From: Pseudoneobacillus sp052180215
GTDB lineage: Bacteria; Bacillota; Bacilli; Bacillales; Cytobacillaceae
DNA: 64,000 nucleotides
Assembly (NCBI RefSeq): GCF_052180215.1
Contig: NZ_CP197471.1
Coordinates: 4,584,061-4,648,060, forward strand
Direction: 5' to 3'
Under the pieces are notes generated by a model, which was given only the letters and a program-made list of their open reading frames with translations, did no database searches and was not told the origin of the DNA. Within the stretch, counting starts at the first letter, position 1. Each line of letters begins with the position of its first letter. Made by a program: the position numbers and the translations under genes. Below, one piece after another: positions 36,388-44,157 of the stretch.

Positions 36388-36423
36388 CTCATTGCACTCC
36401 GTACTATCAAGGAGGTTAGGATA

Positions 36424-36537
36424 ATGAAAGTAAGACCATCTGTAAAGCCAATCTGCGAAAAATGTAAAGTTATTCGTAGACGTGGTAAAGTTATGGTTAT
36501 TTGTGAAAACCCTAAACATAAACAAAAACAAGGTTAA
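36424..36537 (+). CDS. rpmJ: 50S ribosomal protein L36
   Basis: bL36, 37 residues, [20 protein letters not shown]; zinc ligands C11, C14, C27 and H32. CAAGGAGG precedes ATG 36424. Too short for ordinary gene-length cut-offs but unmistakable and in its standard place between infA and rpsM. Confidence 0.97.
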
Positions 36538-36561
36538 TTCTGAAGGAGGTGCGCTATTACT

Positions 36562-36927
36562 ATGGCACGTATTGCTGGTGTAGATGTTCCACGTGAGAAA
36601 CGTGTAGTTATTTCTTTAACATACATTTTTGGTATTGGTAAAATCACTGCACAAAAGATCTTAGCTGAAGCTGGTGTTTCTGAAGACACTCGTGTACGCG
36701 ATTTAACGGAAGATGAGTTAAATAAAATTCGTGATATCATTGACAGATTAAAAGTTGAAGGTGATCTTCGTCGTGAAGTTTCCCTTAACATTAAGCGTTT
36801 AATGGAGATTGGCTGCTACCGCGGTTTACGTCACCGTCGTGGTTTACCGGTTCGTGGTCAAAATACAAAGAACAACGCTCGTACACGCAAAGGTCCTCGT
36901 AAGACTGTAGCTAACAAGAAAAAATAA
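36562..36927 (+). CDS. rpsM: 30S ribosomal protein S13
   Basis: uS13, 121 residues, head protein contacting P-site tRNA with its basic tail (RTRKGPRKTVANKKK). ARIAGVDVPREKRV at the N terminus. GAAGGAGGTG lies upstream. Confidence 0.97.
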   Translation: MARIAGVDVPREKRVVISLTYIFGIGKITAQKILAEAGVSEDTRVRDLTEDELNKIRDIIDRLKVEGDLRREVSLNIKRLMEIGCYRGLRHRRGLPVRGQNTKNNARTRKGPRKTVANKKK

Positions 36928-36949
36928 TCCGTAAAGGAGGTAACATTCA

Positions 36950-37339
36950 ATGGCTCGTAAAACTAATACTCGTAAACGTCGTGTGAAAAAGAATATTGAT
37001 ACTGGTATTGCACACATTCGTTCTACTTTTAACAATACAATCGTAACGATTACTGATGCTCATGGTAACGCTCTTGCATGGTCAAGTGCTGGTGCTCTTG
37101 GATTTAAAGGTTCTCGTAAATCTACTCCATTTGCTGCACAAATGGCTGCTGAAACAGCTGCGAAAGCATCTATGGAACATGGTATGAAGACTTTAGAAGT
37201 AACAGTTAAAGGACCTGGTGCAGGACGTGAAGCTGCAATCCGTGCTCTACAAGCTGCTGGTCTTGAAGTTACTGCAATCAAAGACGTTACTCCAGTTCCT
37301 CATAATGGATGTCGCCCACCAAAACGTCGCCGTGTTTAA
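36950..37339 (+). CDS. rpsK: 30S ribosomal protein S11
   Basis: uS11, 129 residues, platform protein. GIAHIRSTFNNTIVTITD and the C-terminal PHNGCRPPKRRRV are diagnostic. AAAGGAGG precedes the ATG. The 171 bases to rpoA hold no gene; a TATAAT at 37370 lacks an acceptable -35. Confidence 0.97.
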   Translation: MARKTNTRKRRVKKNIDTGIAHIRSTFNNTIVTITDAHGNALAWSSAGALGFKGSRKSTPFAAQMAAETAAKASMEHGMKTLEVTVKGPGAGREAAIRALQAAGLEVTAIKDVTPVPHNGCRPPKRRRV

Positions 37340-37510
37340 TTTTTCTGTATAGAATTTGTATCATACGTCTATAATGGGATATGATGCATTCATTCTTTGA
37401 TTATACAGGTAAAAAATATCGAGTTGTTGTGCACATACGGGAACGTAAACAGGGGAATTTCAGTTAAACTGTTGACTGAGGTTTCGACGTTTTGAAGGAG
37501 GGTATATTTG

Positions 37511-38455
37511 ATGATCGAAATAGAAAAACCAAAAATCGAAACGGTTGAGATCAACGATGATGCCAAGTACGGGAAGTTCGTCGTAGAGCCACTAGAGCGT
37601 GGATATGGTACCACTTTGGGTAACTCCCTACGTCGTATCCTTTTATCCTCACTCCCAGGTGCCGCTGTAACGTCGATTCAAATCGATGGTGTACTTCATG
37701 AGTTTTCAACAATCGAAGGCGTCGTAGAGGATGTAACATCAATTATTTTAAACATTAAGAAGCTAGCTCTTAAAATCTATTCAGACGAAGAAAAGACGTT
37801 AGAGATTGATATTCAAGGTGAAGGTGTTGTTTCAGCTTCTGATATCACTCATGATAGTGATGTTGAAATCTTAAATCCTACTCTTCATATTGCAACATTA
37901 GGAAAAAATGGTCATCTTCGTATGCGTTTAACAGCTAGACGCGGTCGTGGTTATACACCTGCTGACCAAAACAAAAGAGAAGATCAACCAATTGGTGTTA
38001 TTCCGATTGATTCGATTTACACACCAGTTTCTCGCGTATCCTACCAAGTAGAGAATACACGTGTTGGTCAAATGACAAACTATGACAAGCTTACGCTTGA
38101 TGTTTGGACTGATGGAAGTACTGGACCTAAAGATGCTATTGCCCTTGGAGCTAAGATCTTAACTGAGCACTTAAATATCTTTGTTGGTTTAACTGATGAA
38201 GCTCAAAATGCTGAGATTATGATTGAAAAAGAAGAAGACCAAAAAGAAAAAGTTCTAGAGATGACTATCGAAGAACTAGATCTTTCTGTTCGTTCTTACA
38301 ACTGCTTAAAGCGTGCAGGTATTAATACAGTTCAAGAATTAGCTAACAAAACAGAAGAAGATATGATGAAGGTTCGTAACTTAGGCCGTAAATCTCTAGA
38401 AGAAGTAAAAGCGAAGCTTGAAGATCTAGGATTAGGTTTAAGAAAAGACGACTAG
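37511..38455 (+). CDS. rpoA: DNA-directed RNA polymerase subunit alpha
   Basis: 314 residues, the B. subtilis length. The N-terminal domain (about 1-230) dimerises and starts assembly (GYGTTLGNSLRRILLSSLPG); after the linker, the C-terminal domain (about 245-314, LDLSVRSYNCLKRAGINTV) binds UP elements and activators. AAGGAGGG (37495-37502) supports ATG 37511 rather than the adjacent TTG 37508. Confidence 0.97.
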   Translation: MIEIEKPKIETVEINDDAKYGKFVVEPLERGYGTTLGNSLRRILLSSLPGAAVTSIQIDGVLHEFSTIEGVVEDVTSIILNIKKLALKIYSDEEKTLEIDIQGEGVVSASDITHDSDVEILNPTLHIATLGKNGHLRMRLTARRGRGYTPADQNKREDQPIGVIPIDSIYTPVSRVSYQVENTRVGQMTNYDKLTLDVWTDGSTGPKDAIALGAKILTEHLNIFVGLTDEAQNAEIMIEKEEDQKEKVLEMTIEELDLSVRSYNCLKRAGINTVQELANKTEEDMMKVRNLGRKSLEEVKAKLEDLGLGLRKDD

Positions 38456-38520
38456 TTGATACTAGATATTCAATCTATCTGAAAGCCGATATCAATACTT
38501 CAACAAAGGAGGGAATCCTC

Positions 38521-38883
38521 ATGGGATACAGAAAGTTAGGACGCACTAGCTCTCAACGTAAAGCTATGCTACGTGATTTAACTACTGATTTAATCATCAA
38601 CGAACGCATTGAAACAACTGAAACTCGTGCAAAAGAAATCCGTGTAACAGTTGAAAAAATGATCACTTTAGGTAAGCGTGGAGATTTACACGCTCGTCGT
38701 CAAGCTGCTTCTTATGTTCGTAATGAAGTTGCTAACGCTGAAACTGGTCAAGATGCATTACAAAAATTATTTACTGACATCGCTCCTCGTTATACTGAGC
38801 GTCAAGGTGGATATACTCGTATTATGAAACTTGGACCACGCCGTGGCGATGGTGCACCAATGGTTATTATCGAGTTAGTTTAA
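38521..38883 (+). CDS. rplQ: 50S ribosomal protein L17
   Basis: bL17, 120 residues, near the tunnel exit. GYRKLGRTSSQRKAMLRDL at the N terminus. AAAGGAGGG precedes the ATG. Last gene of the alpha operon. Confidence 0.97.
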   Translation: MGYRKLGRTSSQRKAMLRDLTTDLIINERIETTETRAKEIRVTVEKMITLGKRGDLHARRQAASYVRNEVANAETGQDALQKLFTDIAPRYTERQGGYTRIMKLGPRRGDGAPMVIIELV

Positions 38884-38899
38884 TAGCACAACAGACAAC

Positions 38900-38945
38900 A
38901 AGGGTGACGGACAGTTTAGAACAAACTTGTTCTTTGCCCTTTTTC
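38900..38945 (+). terminator. terminator of the alpha operon
   Basis: AGAACAA/TTGTTCT (38918-38924 with 38927-38933) forms the inner stem, AAGGG/CCCTT the outer pairing, followed by TTTTTC. Confidence 0.65.
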
Positions 38946-38967
38946 TGTAAGGTTTATATGTAAACCG

Positions 38968-39202
38968 TTATGGATAATTCGTATCCAATTGAAACATTCG
39001 TTTCAACCGAAGCCAAGCCAATACTGAGCGTTATGATGAGCATTAGCGAAAAAACAATCGTTTTTTCGAAAAGGACAACTAGAGTATTATGCTAATCTGA
39101 TGTCTCGTCTAGCTCATGCACCTTCTTCCAATTGTTACATTGTAAAAGTTGGATTAGCAAAATTTTCGTTATTTTGCTACGGAAGAAGGTGCAGGCTTTT
39201 TT
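38968..39202 (+). promoter_or_regulatory. structured leader with large terminator helix upstream of ecfA1
   Basis: A series of hairpins fills the gap after rplQ: GGATA/TATCC (38971-38985), TTGAAAC/GTTTCAA (38989-39006), CGAAAAAAC/GTTTTTTCG (39047-39068). Then TGCACCTTCTTCC (39117-39129) pairs perfectly with GGAAGAAGGTGCA (39181-39193), followed by a run of eight T. The 51-base interior folds into two more helices: CCAA..TTACA/TGTAA..TTGG, and TAGCAAAAT/ATTTTGCTA (39155-39179). This looks like a multi-helix attenuator ahead of the ecf operon. I found no convincing promoter; TATTAT at 39085-39090 is the best -10. Confidence 0.5.
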
Positions 39203-39256
39203 TTATATGGAGAGAAATGTGAGTTGAGATAGGGAAGTAGAGACGAGAGGATGAGA

Positions 39257-40099
39257 ATGATGGGAACAGCGATTGCGAAAATAAATCAAGTTTCCTTCCG
39301 GTATGATCAACAACCTAACTGGGCCCTTGAGCAAGTCAATTTTAATATATATAAAGGTGAATGGCTCGCAATAGTGGGTCATAATGGCTCTGGAAAATCT
39401 ACATTAGCCAAATTATTAAATGGCCTTCAATTTGCCCAGGAAGGAAAGATAACGGTTTGTGGAACCGATCTAAATGAAGAGAACATATGGGATGTACGAA
39501 AACAGATCGGAATGGTTTTTCAAAACCCTGATAATCAGTTTGTAGGGACCACTGTTCAAGATGATGTGGCTTTTGGCCTAGAAAATATTGGACTACCTAG
39601 AGATGAAATGGTCAACCGAGTTCAGGATTCACTGAAAAAAGTAAAAATGGAAGATTTTCTGAATCAAGAGCCGCACCATCTTTCTGGGGGACAGAAGCAA
39701 AGGGTTGCTATTGCCGGAGTGCTTGCATTAAAGCCTTCTATTATTATTCTGGATGAGGCAACTTCTATGCTTGACCCAATCGGTCGAGAAGAAGTATTAG
39801 AAACAGTTAGACAGCTAAAAGATGAAAATTTACTAACCGTTATATCGATTACCCATGACCTTGATGAGGCTGCTAAAGCGGACCGAATTATTGTGATGAA
39901 CAAAGGTAAAGTTTACCGAGAAGGTACTCCCAATGAAATTTTCCAATTGGATGAAGAACTGATTAAACTTGGTCTAGATATTCCTTTTTCGGTTAAAGTG
40001 AGTAAGTTACTACGTAAAAAAGGACTTTCTATTTCAAAACATCATCTTTCAGAAGAGGAGTTGGTAACAGAACTATGGACATCTCACTTGAACAAGTAG
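39257..40099 (+). CDS. ecfA1: energy-coupling factor transporter ATPase 1
   Basis: ABC-type ATPase of the ECF module that powers uptake of vitamins (for example riboflavin, biotin, folate) with separate S components. 280 residues from ATG 39257; Walker A GHNGSGKST, Q-loop FQNPDNQFVG, signature LSGGQKQR, Walker B IIILDEATSMLDP, switch His in THD. GAGAGG at 39244-39249 is too close to ATG 39251, so 39257 or 39260 is the start. It overlaps ecfA2 by 25 bases. Old name ybxA/cbiO. Confidence 0.94.
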   Translation: MMGTAIAKINQVSFRYDQQPNWALEQVNFNIYKGEWLAIVGHNGSGKSTLAKLLNGLQFAQEGKITVCGTDLNEENIWDVRKQIGMVFQNPDNQFVGTTVQDDVAFGLENIGLPRDEMVNRVQDSLKKVKMEDFLNQEPHHLSGGQKQRVAIAGVLALKPSIIILDEATSMLDPIGREEVLETVRQLKDENLLTVISITHDLDEAAKADRIIVMNKGKVYREGTPNEIFQLDEELIKLGLDIPFSVKVSKLLRKKGLSISKHHLSEEELVTELWTSHLNK

Positions 40100-40944
40100 A
40101 ATATCGTTACCAAGCGAATACTCCCTTTGAAAGTCTAGCAATCACCAATGTTTCTTTTGATATTCCCTCTGGAACCTATCTGGCTATAATAGGACATACG
40201 GGTTCGGGGAAATCTACCATTCTACAGCATTTAAATGCAATCTTACAGCCAACAAAAGGGAAAATAACCATTGGGGGCCGTACGATTGAATCTGGCAGAA
40301 AAGAAAAGAATCTAAAAGAGGTACGAAAAAAAGTTGGGATTGTTTTTCAATTTCCAGAGCATCAACTGTTTGAAGAAACCGTAGAAAAAGACATTTGTTT
40401 TGGACCAATGAATTTCGGAGTGTCTGAATCAGAAGCAAAAAGACGTGCCAAAGAAGTGATTCAATTGGTTGGCCTGTCAGAAGATATCCTTGAGAAATCT
40501 CCGTTTGATTTATCGGGTGGACAAATGCGTAGAGTCGCCATTGCTGGTGTTCTTGCCATGGAGCCTGAGGTCATTGTTTTAGACGAGCCAACGGCAGGAC
40601 TTGACCCACGAGGACGAAAAGAGATTATGGATCTTTTTTATGATCTTCATAAAAAGAAAAACCTAACTACTATTCTGGTTACCCATAGTATGGAGGATGC
40701 TGCTCAATATGCCGATCAAATTGTGATTATGCATAAAGGAAGTGTTTTTAAACAAGGGAGTCCAGAAGAGATTTTTTCTTCTCCTCAACAGCTAGTACAG
40801 TTAGGTCTAAATGTTCCTGAAGTCGTTCGTTTTCAAATGATGTTTGAGGAAAAAATGGGCTTTTCGTTGGAAAAGAAATTTTTAAACTTAGAACAGCTTA
40901 CAGAAGCGATTGTCTCCAGATGGAAGGAGAGAGTCGGCTCATGA
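40075..40944 (+). CDS. ecfA2: energy-coupling factor transporter ATPase 2
   Basis: Second, non-identical ATPase of the ECF heterodimer, 289 residues: Walker A GHTGSGKST, FQFPEHQLFEETV Q-loop, signature LSGGQMRR, Walker B VIVLDEPTAGLDP. The C-terminal extension is typical of EcfA subunits that dimerise permanently. The start lies inside ecfA1, the stop in the ATGA of ecfT. Confidence 0.95.
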   Translation: MDISLEQVEYRYQANTPFESLAITNVSFDIPSGTYLAIIGHTGSGKSTILQHLNAILQPTKGKITIGGRTIESGRKEKNLKEVRKKVGIVFQFPEHQLFEETVEKDICFGPMNFGVSESEAKRRAKEVIQLVGLSEDILEKSPFDLSGGQMRRVAIAGVLAMEPEVIVLDEPTAGLDPRGRKEIMDLFYDLHKKKNLTTILVTHSMEDAAQYADQIVIMHKGSVFKQGSPEEIFSSPQQLVQLGLNVPEVVRFQMMFEEKMGFSLEKKFLNLEQLTEAIVSRWKERVGS

Positions 40945-41744
40945 TGGAAAAAATGATTTTTGGACGCTATGTGCCGGTGGAATCTGTCATGCATCGCATG
41001 GACCCTCGTGCCAAGCTGCTTCTCGTTTTTTTATTTGTATGTATTGTCTTTCTTGCCAATAATTTCATGACATATGCTTTATTAGGAGTATTTACAATCC
41101 TGATGTTAGGCTTATCCAAAATTCCTTTTCGGTTTTTATATGCCGGATTAAAACCTATCATTTGGTTAGTTCTCTTCACCTTACTGCTACACCTTTTTTT
41201 AACAAAAGAAGGTGAATTGCTTTTTAAGTTTGGGTGGATCGAAATCTATGAAGAAGGATTAAAACAAGGACTTTTTATTTCTTTGCGATTTTTTTATTTA
41301 ATCTTAATCACTTCTCTCTTAACGTTGACAACCACACCGATTGAAATCACAGATGGATTAGAAACATTGCTTAATCCATTGAAGAAAATAAAATTCCCTG
41401 TCCATGAAATGGCCTTAATGATGTCCATTTCCTTACGTTTTATTCCAACCTTAATGCAAGAGACGGATAAAATCATGAAGGCTCAAATGGCTAGAGGAGT
41501 TGAATTTTCTAGTGGTCCGATAAAGGAAAGAATGAAGGCGATTATCCCATTGTTAATTCCGCTGTTTGTCAGTTCGTTTAAACGCGCCGAGGAACTTGCG
41601 ATTGCGATGGAAGCCAGAGGATATCGTGGAGGGGAAGGCAGAACAAAATACCGCCATTTAACTTGGACTTTTGTAGATACCCTTATCCTTCTATTAATGG
41701 CAATTTTAACAGTTCTTCTTTTACTATTCAGACAGGGTGTATAA
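40941..41744 (+). CDS. ecfT: energy-coupling factor transporter transmembrane protein EcfT
   Basis: 267-residue integral membrane protein joining the ATPases to the vitamin-binding S component. Several hydrophobic spans lie between about 25 and 130 and one near the C terminus. Two coupling-helix motifs with Ala-Arg-Gly are visible: QMARGVEF and MEARGYRGG. ATG 40941 overlaps the ecfA2 stop by 4 bases (ATGA) behind GGAAGGAGAG; the longer frame from 40920 lies inside ecfA2. Confidence 0.94.
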   Translation: MMEKMIFGRYVPVESVMHRMDPRAKLLLVFLFVCIVFLANNFMTYALLGVFTILMLGLSKIPFRFLYAGLKPIIWLVLFTLLLHLFLTKEGELLFKFGWIEIYEEGLKQGLFISLRFFYLILITSLLTLTTTPIEITDGLETLLNPLKKIKFPVHEMALMMSISLRFIPTLMQETDKIMKAQMARGVEFSSGPIKERMKAIIPLLIPLFVSSFKRAEELAIAMEARGYRGGEGRTKYRHLTWTFVDTLILLLMAILTVLLLLFRQGV

Positions 41745-41746
41745 TT

Positions 41747-42484
41747 ATGACTAGAATGAAATGTACAATCGCATATGATGGAACTCACTTTTCAGGATAT
41801 CAAATTCAGCCAAAAGGTCGAACGGTTCAAGAGGAATTGGAAAATACCTTAAAGAAGCTGCATAGAGGGCGAGAGGTAAAGATCGTTGCTTCAGGAAGAA
41901 CAGATGCTGGAGTCCATGCAAAAGGTCAAGTGATTCATTTTGATACCGATTTGAACATTCCCGAAGAAAAATGGCCAATCGCGATGAATTCCCTTTTAGC
42001 TGATGACATCTCTGTTCTTGATTCAGCCATGGTTGATTCGAATTTCCATGCCCGTTTCGATGTGGTTGGAAAGGAATATCGCTATTATGTCTATTTTTCT
42101 AAAAAAAGGGACCCGTTTAAACGAAATTACGCTACTAATTTTCCTTTTTTAGTGGATATAGACGCTATTCGTGAAGCAATGGGACATTTGTTAGGAACAC
42201 ATGATTTCACTAGCTTCTGTTCTGCCAAGACAGAGGTAGAAGATAAAGTACGAACCATACAAGAAATAGATATTCTTGAAGAAAATGGGATGTTAGTATT
42301 CCGTTTTATGGGTAATGGTTTTTTGTATAATATGGTAAGAATTATCACTGGAACTTTATTAGAGGTTGGAACAGGAGATCGTAATCCAAAATCTATTCCA
42401 GAAATTTTAGCGAGAAAAGACCGAATTTATGCGGGTAAAACAGCTCCGGCACAAGGATTATATTTGTGGAAGGTTTTTTATTAA
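41747..42484 (+). CDS. truA: tRNA pseudouridine synthase A
   Basis: Makes pseudouridine at positions 38-40 of the tRNA anticodon arm. 245 residues; the catalytic Asp is D53 in SGRTDAGVHA. AGGGTG (41734-41739) precedes ATG 41747, two bases after the ecfT stop; upstream in-frame codons belong to ecfT. It is part of the ecf-truA operon common in Bacillus. Confidence 0.95.
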   Translation: MTRMKCTIAYDGTHFSGYQIQPKGRTVQEELENTLKKLHRGREVKIVASGRTDAGVHAKGQVIHFDTDLNIPEEKWPIAMNSLLADDISVLDSAMVDSNFHARFDVVGKEYRYYVYFSKKRDPFKRNYATNFPFLVDIDAIREAMGHLLGTHDFTSFCSAKTEVEDKVRTIQEIDILEENGMLVFRFMGNGFLYNMVRIITGTLLEVGTGDRNPKSIPEILARKDRIYAGKTAPAQGLYLWKVFY

Positions 42485-42551
42485 GGTTTTTAAACTCAAA
42501 AAAAAGGTAAATTATTTTTTTAATAACAACCTATCCTGGTGTAACATCTTC

Positions 42552-42580
42552 TTGACATCTGATGGCAAAGGATATATTAT
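42552..42580 (+). promoter_or_regulatory. sigma-A promoter of rplM-rpsI
   Basis: TTGACA (42552-42557), 17 bases, TATTAT (42575-42580). Confidence 0.8.
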
Positions 42581-42589
42581 AGCATATGG

Positions 42590-42672
42590 TATGTTATTTA
42601 ACCCCACAAATAAGCCCCGGAACTTATCTGTGATAAAAATATACGAAACCAATTTAGTAATGGATTATTTAT
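42590..42672 (+). promoter_or_regulatory. L13 leader RNA
   Basis: The transcript start region contains AAATAAGCCCCGGAACTTAT (42609-42628 region), matching the conserved core of the L13 leader found before rplM in Bacilli. The structure probably mediates feedback by L13 (family inference). Confidence 0.75.
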
Positions 42673-42685
42673 AGGAGGGAAAACC

Positions 42686-43123
42686 ATGCGCACAACATTT
42701 ATGGCGAACGCACAAAATATCGAACGTAAATGGTTAGTTGTTGACGCTGAAGGTAAGACTTTAGGTCGTCTTTCAAGTGAAGTAGCATCCATTTTACGTG
42801 GTAAACATAAACCAACTTATACACCGAATGTTGATACAGGTGATCATGTAATCATCATCAACGCTTCAAAGATCGAATTAACAGGTAAAAAATTAACTGA
42901 CAAGCTTTATATCCGTCACACAATGCACCCAGGTGGATTAAAGACTAGAACAGCTCTTGAAATGAGAACTAACTATCCTACACAAATGTTAGAGCTTGCA
43001 ATCAAAGGCATGCTTCCTAAGAATTCTTTAGGTCGTCAAATGTTCAAGAAATTACACGTATACGCTGGTGCTGAACATCCACACCAAGCACAACAACCTG
43101 AAGTTTACGAACTTCGCGGATAA
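42686..43123 (+). CDS. rplM: 50S ribosomal protein L13
   Basis: uL13, 145 residues, early assembly protein. RKWLVVDAEGKTLGRLSSEV and the C-terminal HPHQAQQPEVYELRG. AGGAGGG precedes ATG 42686. Probably autoregulated by the leader. Confidence 0.97.
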   Translation: MRTTFMANAQNIERKWLVVDAEGKTLGRLSSEVASILRGKHKPTYTPNVDTGDHVIIINASKIELTGKKLTDKLYIRHTMHPGGLKTRTALEMRTNYPTQMLELAIKGMLPKNSLGRQMFKKLHVYAGAEHPHQAQQPEVYELRG

Positions 43124-43144
43124 TTTTTAGGGGAGGTTATTAAC

Positions 43145-43537
43145 TTGGCACAAGTTCAATATATTGGTACAGGTCGCCGTAAGAGCTCTGTTGCACGTGT
43201 ACGTTTAGTACCAGGTAACGGACAAATCATCATTAACGATCGTGAAATCTCAAACTACATTCCATTCGAAGCTTTACGTGAAGTGGTTAAACAACCATTA
43301 AACGCTACTGAAACATTAGGAAGCTACGATGTGCTTGTAAATGTTAAAGGTGGAGGTTACACTGGTCAAGCTGGCGCTATCCGCCACGGTATCGCTCGTG
43401 CGTTACTTCAAGCTGATCCAGAATTCCGTCCAACATTAAAGCGCGCTGGTTTATTAACTCGTGACGCTCGTATGAAAGAACGTAAGAAATACGGACTTAA
43501 AGGTGCTCGTCGTGCGCCTCAGTTCTCAAAGCGTTAA
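43145..43537 (+). CDS. rpsI: 30S ribosomal protein S9
   Basis: uS9, 130 residues; the C-terminal tail KGARRAPQFSKR reaches P-site tRNA. TTG start at 43145 with GGGGAGG at 43131-43137. The operon ends at the following terminator. Confidence 0.97.
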   Translation: MAQVQYIGTGRRKSSVARVRLVPGNGQIIINDREISNYIPFEALREVVKQPLNATETLGSYDVLVNVKGGGYTGQAGAIRHGIARALLQADPEFRPTLKRAGLLTRDARMKERKKYGLKGARRAPQFSKR

Positions 43538-43553
43538 TTTTTGGCGCCTTGGA

Positions 43554-43588
43554 AAGACTCTCAACCATTTTGGTTGGGGGTCTTTTTT
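43554..43588 (+). terminator. intrinsic terminator of rplM-rpsI
   Basis: AAAGACTCTCAACC / GGTTGGGGGTCTTTTTT with a short AT loop and T run. Confidence 0.85.
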
Positions 43589-43613
43589 ATTAGAAAATTT
43601 TAATAGTGTTTAT

Positions 43614-44029
43614 CTATTCTGAGATGTCCAGTTCTATTGGACAAAAAAGCCATGAGGACTCTAGGAAATGTCCAATAGAAGGTGTCTAACGGACAAAGAG
43701 CTTTGGTGGATACGCGGAAATGTCCAATAGAAGTTGTATATCGGACAAAATAGCTTTAAGGACACTCGGAAATGTCCAATAGGAGGAGTCTAATGGACAA
43801 TGAGCTTTAGTGGATACTCGGAAATGTCCAATAGAAGGTGTCTATCGGACAAAGCAGCCAAGAGGACACTCGGAAATGTCCAATAGAAAGCCTCTATCGG
43901 ACAAAGCAGCCATGAGAACACGTGAAAATGTCCAATAGAAGGTGTCTAACGGACAAAGAGGCCTTGAGGCCAAGCGGAAATGTCCGTTAGAAAGTGTCTA
44001 TCTACCCAAACCATTCCCTTGGGGAGGAT
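43614..44029 (+). repeat. tandem array of 52-bp palindromic repeats
   Basis: Units begin with AAATGTCCAATAGA at 43666, 43718, 43770, 43822, 43874 and 43926, exactly 52 bases apart. A degenerate unit follows at 43978, and a shortened one precedes at 43622 (44-base spacing). Each unit contains an imperfect palindrome: TGTCCAATAGA, about 5 bases, then TCTATCGGACA (or TCTAACGGACA). The second half of each unit (GCTTT or GCCAAGAGGACACTCGG type) varies more. The period is not a multiple of three, and stops occur in all frames. It occupies most of the 620-base gap after rpsI. The unit differs from CRISPR repeats: it has no constant repeat plus unique spacer pattern. Confidence 0.9.
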
Positions 44030-44157
44030 AAATCCAATTAAATTGCATTAAATCTGCTCATATCAGTTATTATGTACGCCTGCTATTTCTTATTGTAGTA
44101 TCATTGTGATATCTTAGAAGGGCATAAGTGAGTATAGTCAGGTACGGAGGAAATTCC

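Noticed and set aside
37340..37510. Promoter between rpsK and rpoA (TATAAT at 37370; TTGACT at 37472)
   Set aside because: Neither element has a partner at an acceptable distance (the nearest spacings are about 8, 20 and 25 bases).
43666..43977. CRISPR array
   Set aside because: The 52-bp units are contiguous and similar over their whole length; there are no unique spacers and no cas genes.
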